From positions 1 through 45,142 of the forward strand of contig CAVIUA010000008.1 of NCBI GenBank assembly GCA_963645945.1: a stretch of DNA of 45,142 nt. Reading direction: 5' to 3'. The notes beneath the pieces are model-generated. The model did not search any database, was not told where the DNA came from, and worked only from the letters and a program-made list of their open reading frames with translations. The position numbers and the translations under genes are program-made. Below, piece by piece: positions 42,796 to 45,142 of this stretch (positions within the stretch are counted from its first letter, which is position 1; each line of letters starts with the position of its first letter). The DNA is from CAG-877 sp963645945 (GTDB lineage: Bacteria; Bacillota_I; Bacilli_A; RF39; UBA660).

Positions 42796-42966
42796 AATAT
42801 CACTTCCTTATTTAAGAATATGTATTTTTGTTTTTGGGTATTATTTATTTAAATCGACATTTATTTCATTTTTGTCTCTTTTGTTAGACTCTTTTGTGAT
42901 TATTTTAATTGTGATATTAATATTTAGTATGGTATAATATTTGGTGTATAGGAGGTCTATGGCTAT

Positions 42967-43407
42967 ATGGGTGAAGTTTATAGAAGAGCAATGAAATTTA
43001 AGAAAAAACATCCTTCTACAATTGGATGGCGTATAAAGAAGAATGCTAGTATTGTGGAGAAACATTTAAATCCTGATGAAAAAGTTCTTTATGTTTTTGT
43101 TGCTCAAAAAAATGATAATCCTTTGGATGTTTTAGGTACGGCGGTTATTGCTCTTACAGACAAAAGAATTTTAATAGGAAGAAAAAGAGTTGTCTTTGGT
43201 TACTTTTTAGATTCTGTTACACCTGATTTATTTAATGATTTAAAAGTAAAGGGTGGCTTAATTTGGGGAAAAGTTTACATTGATACTGTAAAGGAATTTA
43301 TTACGCTTTCTAATATCGGTGTTGAAGCACTTCCAGAAATTGAAACAGAAATAAGTAGTTATATGATGGAAATGAAAAAAGCGTATTATTCGCGAAAAGA
43401 TGATTAA
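42967..43407 (+). CDS. Bacterial PH-domain protein (YokE/bPH_3-like)
   Basis: The 146-residue protein has a basic N-terminus (MKFKKKHPSTIGWRIKKNA) and a beta domain. Its core (VLYVFVAQKN, then TAVIALTDKRILIGRK and GKVYIDTVKEFITLSN) has the strand order of bacterial PH domains, where DKRLI/DKRILIG is typical. A final amphipathic helix covers about 120-142. There is no membrane helix. AGGAGG at 42950-42955 precedes ATG 42967 by 11 bases; an out-of-frame ATG at 42959 lies between. A TATAAT-like box at about 42929-42937 is the likely promoter. Function unknown; family-level call only. Confidence 0.75.
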   Translation: MGEVYRRAMKFKKKHPSTIGWRIKKNASIVEKHLNPDEKVLYVFVAQKNDNPLDVLGTAVIALTDKRILIGRKRVVFGYFLDSVTPDLFNDLKVKGGLIWGKVYIDTVKEFITLSNIGVEALPEIETEISSYMMEMKKAYYSRKDD

Positions 43408-43466
43408 GAAAGTTAAAGTCTTTATTTTAACTTTTTTTTTTGCTATAATTGTGATGGTGATAGGAT

Positions 43467-44723
43467 ATGAAAAAGTTACTACCAATATTGTTTTTACTTG
43501 GTGCAGCAGCTTTGATTTTTCAGATTTTTGTCCAGTTTTTTATGAGACACCATGAAATGGATTATTCGATTATTACAAAAGATAATTCTTATTTAATACA
43601 TGAGAAGTTAAAAGTTGATGGAAAGAAAAATACATATTATTTTAAATTGGTTGATAATAATCAAGATACTTATATTTTTAATTTGGAACATGATTATAAT
43701 AGACAAGATGAGATAGTTAAAGATGTTAAGTATTTTGAAGATGATAATTTAAGATGTATATTTCCTATTTTTAAGAAGGGTATAACTAATGATATATATT
43801 GTAAGTACAAGAATCAACAAGTTAGTTATTCTTATTTAAGACAAACTAATAATAGTTCGCTAGATAAATATATAAAGAAGTTAAAAAAGTCTGGCTATAT
43901 AGCTAAATCTTGGGCTAGGGATACTTTACCTAAAAAAGATACAGCATATGATATTTATAGAGATAATGTTAAAGAGGATACTATTTTTACAGTATGGGAT
44001 TATAGAGGATTTTATATTATTAATGATAAGAAAGTAATTAAAAAAGACTTTTTAAATCATGATCAATATGAAAATAATTTATCTTATTTGACTGATAATT
44101 ATTATGTTTCTATTAATACGGATTTAAACTCTGGTAATATGTATGCCTCATTTTATTTATATGATATTTTGAATGGTGGAAAAGGTAGAGTGGATTTAGA
44201 TGAACAAATTTCATTTAATATGTATATTAATGGTTCATATGATGGAAAGTTTTATTATACTGATTTGAATACTAAGAAGCAGTATGCTTTAGATCCCGAT
44301 AAGGAAACTGTAAAAGAAGTAGGTAATGTTAAAGATGGATTTAAGAGTATTGAAGGTAAAAAGTTAGTTACTGTTTCTTCAAAGGAATATTTAAAGTCTA
44401 ATGATATTTGGACTAATGATGTAGTTAACAATGTCCTTGGTAATATGTACGGTGCAAAAGAGGTAAAGAAAAGTAATGATATGTACTATTTTGTTACAGA
44501 TACGGGAGACTTTTATAAAACTGATAGGCTTAATTTGAAGAACTCTGTATTGTTATTTCATTTTGATTCTGTTTCAGAGTGGAAGGTAAAAGATGATAAT
44601 GTTATGGTTGTTTCTGGTGATACAATGTATTACTATGATGATGTGTATGGCTTGTTGCCTATTGTTACTAGTAATGAATTTATTTATAACTATAAAAATA
44701 TTTGTGATTTTTATGTTAAATAA
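43467..44723 (+). CDS. Unidentified membrane-anchored protein, 418 residues
   Basis: An N-terminal helix (about 5-24) anchors or exports a large domain rich in Tyr, Asp, Asn and Lys. Short strand pairs recur (GFYIINDKK, NYYVSINTD, GKFYYTDLNTKKQYALD, NMYYFVTDTGDFYKTD), the look of a beta-propeller made of about six or seven blades. No catalytic motif is seen. The start ATG 43467 follows ATGGTGATAGGAT, a modest ribosome site. It is preceded by a TATAAT box near 43442 and followed by a terminator, so it is probably monocistronic. Function unknown. Confidence 0.78.
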   Translation: MKKLLPILFLLGAAALIFQIFVQFFMRHHEMDYSIITKDNSYLIHEKLKVDGKKNTYYFKLVDNNQDTYIFNLEHDYNRQDEIVKDVKYFEDDNLRCIFPIFKKGITNDIYCKYKNQQVSYSYLRQTNNSSLDKYIKKLKKSGYIAKSWARDTLPKKDTAYDIYRDNVKEDTIFTVWDYRGFYIINDKKVIKKDFLNHDQYENNLSYLTDNYYVSINTDLNSGNMYASFYLYDILNGGKGRVDLDEQISFNMYINGSYDGKFYYTDLNTKKQYALDPDKETVKEVGNVKDGFKSIEGKKLVTVSSKEYLKSNDIWTNDVVNNVLGNMYGAKEVKKSNDMYYFVTDTGDFYKTDRLNLKNSVLLFHFDSVSEWKVKDDNVMVVSGDTMYYYDDVYGLLPIVTSNEFIYNYKNICDFYVK

Positions 44724-44739
44724 ATTATTTATGTAGGAG

Positions 44740-44777
44740 AGAAGTGATATATTTTTAGTATATTGCTTCTTTTTTTA
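44740..44777 (+). terminator. Intrinsic terminator
   Basis: AGAAGTGATATA and TATATTGCTTCT pair over 12 positions (two G-U) and are followed by seven T. Confidence 0.87.
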
Positions 44778-44808
44778 TCATAAATATATTAAAAATGCAA
44801 TAATTTTA

Positions 44809-44837
44809 TTGAAATTATCGCTAGTGTTTGATATAAT
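44809..44837 (+). promoter_or_regulatory. Promoter of the tRNA pair
   Basis: TTGAAA (44809-44814) and TATAAT (44832-44837) are 17 bases apart, 12 bases before tRNA-Cys. Confidence 0.8.
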
Positions 44838-44849
44838 CTTAATTGCAAC

Positions 44850-44923
44850 GGGGCTTTAGCCAAGTGGTAAGGCGTGGGTCTGCAACACCCTGATCACCGG
44901 TTCAAATCCGGTAGGCCCCTCCA
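44850..44923 (+). tRNA. tRNA-Cys(GCA)
   Basis: The acceptor arms GGGGCTT and AGGCCCC pair, the D arm is GCCAAGTGGTAAGGC, the anticodon loop CTGCAAC shows GCA, and the T arm is ACCGGTTCAAATCCGGT. The 3' CCA is encoded. The outermost anticodon-stem pair is a T-T mismatch. Confidence 0.96.
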
Positions 44924-44945
44924 TTTAATTTGAAAAGTCATCTGT

Positions 44946-45020
44946 GCGAATGTGGTTTAATGGTTAGAATACGACCTTGCCAAGGTTGTGATGGGGGTTC
45001 GATTCCCCTCGTTCGCTCCA
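44946..45020 (+). tRNA. tRNA-Gly(GCC)
   Basis: The acceptor arms GCGAATG and CGTTCGC pair, the anticodon stem is CGACC/GGTTG with loop TTGCCAA (anticodon GCC), and the T arm is GGGGGTTCGATTCCCCT. The 3' CCA is encoded. It lies 22 bases after tRNA-Cys in the same transcript. Confidence 0.97.
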
Positions 45021-45064
45021 AATTGATAGGAAACTCGGAAATTAACTTCTGAGAGTAATAAATG

Positions 45065-45087
45065 CTAACTAGAAATAGTTAGTTTTT
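45065..45087 (+). terminator. Intrinsic terminator of the tRNA pair
   Basis: CTAACTA, GAAA tetraloop, TAGTTAG, then five T. A weaker hairpin (CTCGGAA/TTCTGAG, about 45035-45054) lies between it and tRNA-Gly. Confidence 0.87.
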
Positions 45088-45102
45088 GGATATATAATTT
45101 TT

Positions 45103-45141
45103 AGTGTGTGTAGAGTATTTGACTCTATATGCACTTTTTTT
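45103..45141 (+). terminator. Second strong terminator hairpin at the window end
   Basis: AGTGTGTGTAGAGT (45103-45116) pairs over 14 positions (three G-U) with ACTCTATATGCACT (45122-45135), followed by six T. The complement is less T-rich, so it acts mainly on the plus strand. Confidence 0.75.
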
Positions 45142-45142
45142 C

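Noticed and set aside
42841..43065. Minus-strand frame of 74 codons near the PH-domain gene
   Set aside because: It overlaps the PH-domain gene antisense, lacks a ribosome site and has AT-driven composition.

Overview
The window is a low-GC (roughly 27-30% by eye) bacterial chromosome segment using the standard bacterial code. TAA, TAG and TGA all serve as stops (TGA ends the signal peptidase gene at 10078 and the ABC-F gene at 39837), so it is not a Mycoplasma-type UGA=Trp genome. Strong AGGAGG/GAGGTGA ribosome sites, TTGACA/TATAAT promoters, U-tract terminators, CIRCE operators and an N-domain-less ClpB point to an uncultured Bacilli lineage near the Mollicutes/Erysipelotrichales/RF39 group, plausibly gut-associated. 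That placement is inference.

Layout. 1-7946: tail of an unknown gene, a 530-residue unknown protein, CIRCE-controlled clpB, an MscS-type channel, a family-2 glycosyltransferase, a zinc alcohol dehydrogenase and a membrane protein. 8258-13100: a four-gene operon of a TasA/camelysin-like secreted protein, an ER/SipW-type signal peptidase, a DUF5305-like membrane protein and a second secreted protein with a glycine-rich (ALK/LTK-type) C-terminus. 13110-14759: a 44-residue membrane peptide and an anchored surface protein. 14756-20831: a CarD-like regulator, CIRCE-controlled htpG, an Asp-rich lipoprotein and phosphoketolase. 20963-25709: two adjacent hybrid histidine kinases whose lesions look reciprocal. 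25778-31014: a WG-repeat membrane protein, CIRCE-controlled hsp20, small unknown proteins, a cysteine desulfurase and a DUF1292 protein. 31107-36844: a putative zinc peptidase, Nudix hydrolase and galE, then an ABC exporter and a cell-wall hydrolase.

36856-38153 is the most notable locus: a perfect promoter drives a ~630-nt GC-richer, non-coding, structured transcript that ends at an intrinsic terminator and is followed at once by a four-helix DUF21-like membrane protein. I read this as an OLE RNA with its OapA partner. 38160-39837 is a YbiT-type ABC-F protein with a damaged second ATPase site. 39769-42795 (minus strand) is an operon of three acyl-CoA dehydratase-activase genes (COG3580, COG3581 and COG1924 types). 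The first has no ATG and a frameshift at A_AAA_AAA; the second has an in-frame TAG. 42967-45142: a bacterial PH-domain protein, an unknown membrane protein, tRNA-Cys(GCA), tRNA-Gly(GCC) and terminator hairpins.

How the parts work together: three CIRCE sites place clpB, htpG and hsp20 in one HrcA heat-shock regulon, each with the -35 box inside the operator. The signal peptidase operon is a self-contained secretion unit in which the two flanking secreted proteins share the same signal-peptide end (GY-A-SS-L-ING). The OLE/OapA pair is a membrane ribonucleoprotein.
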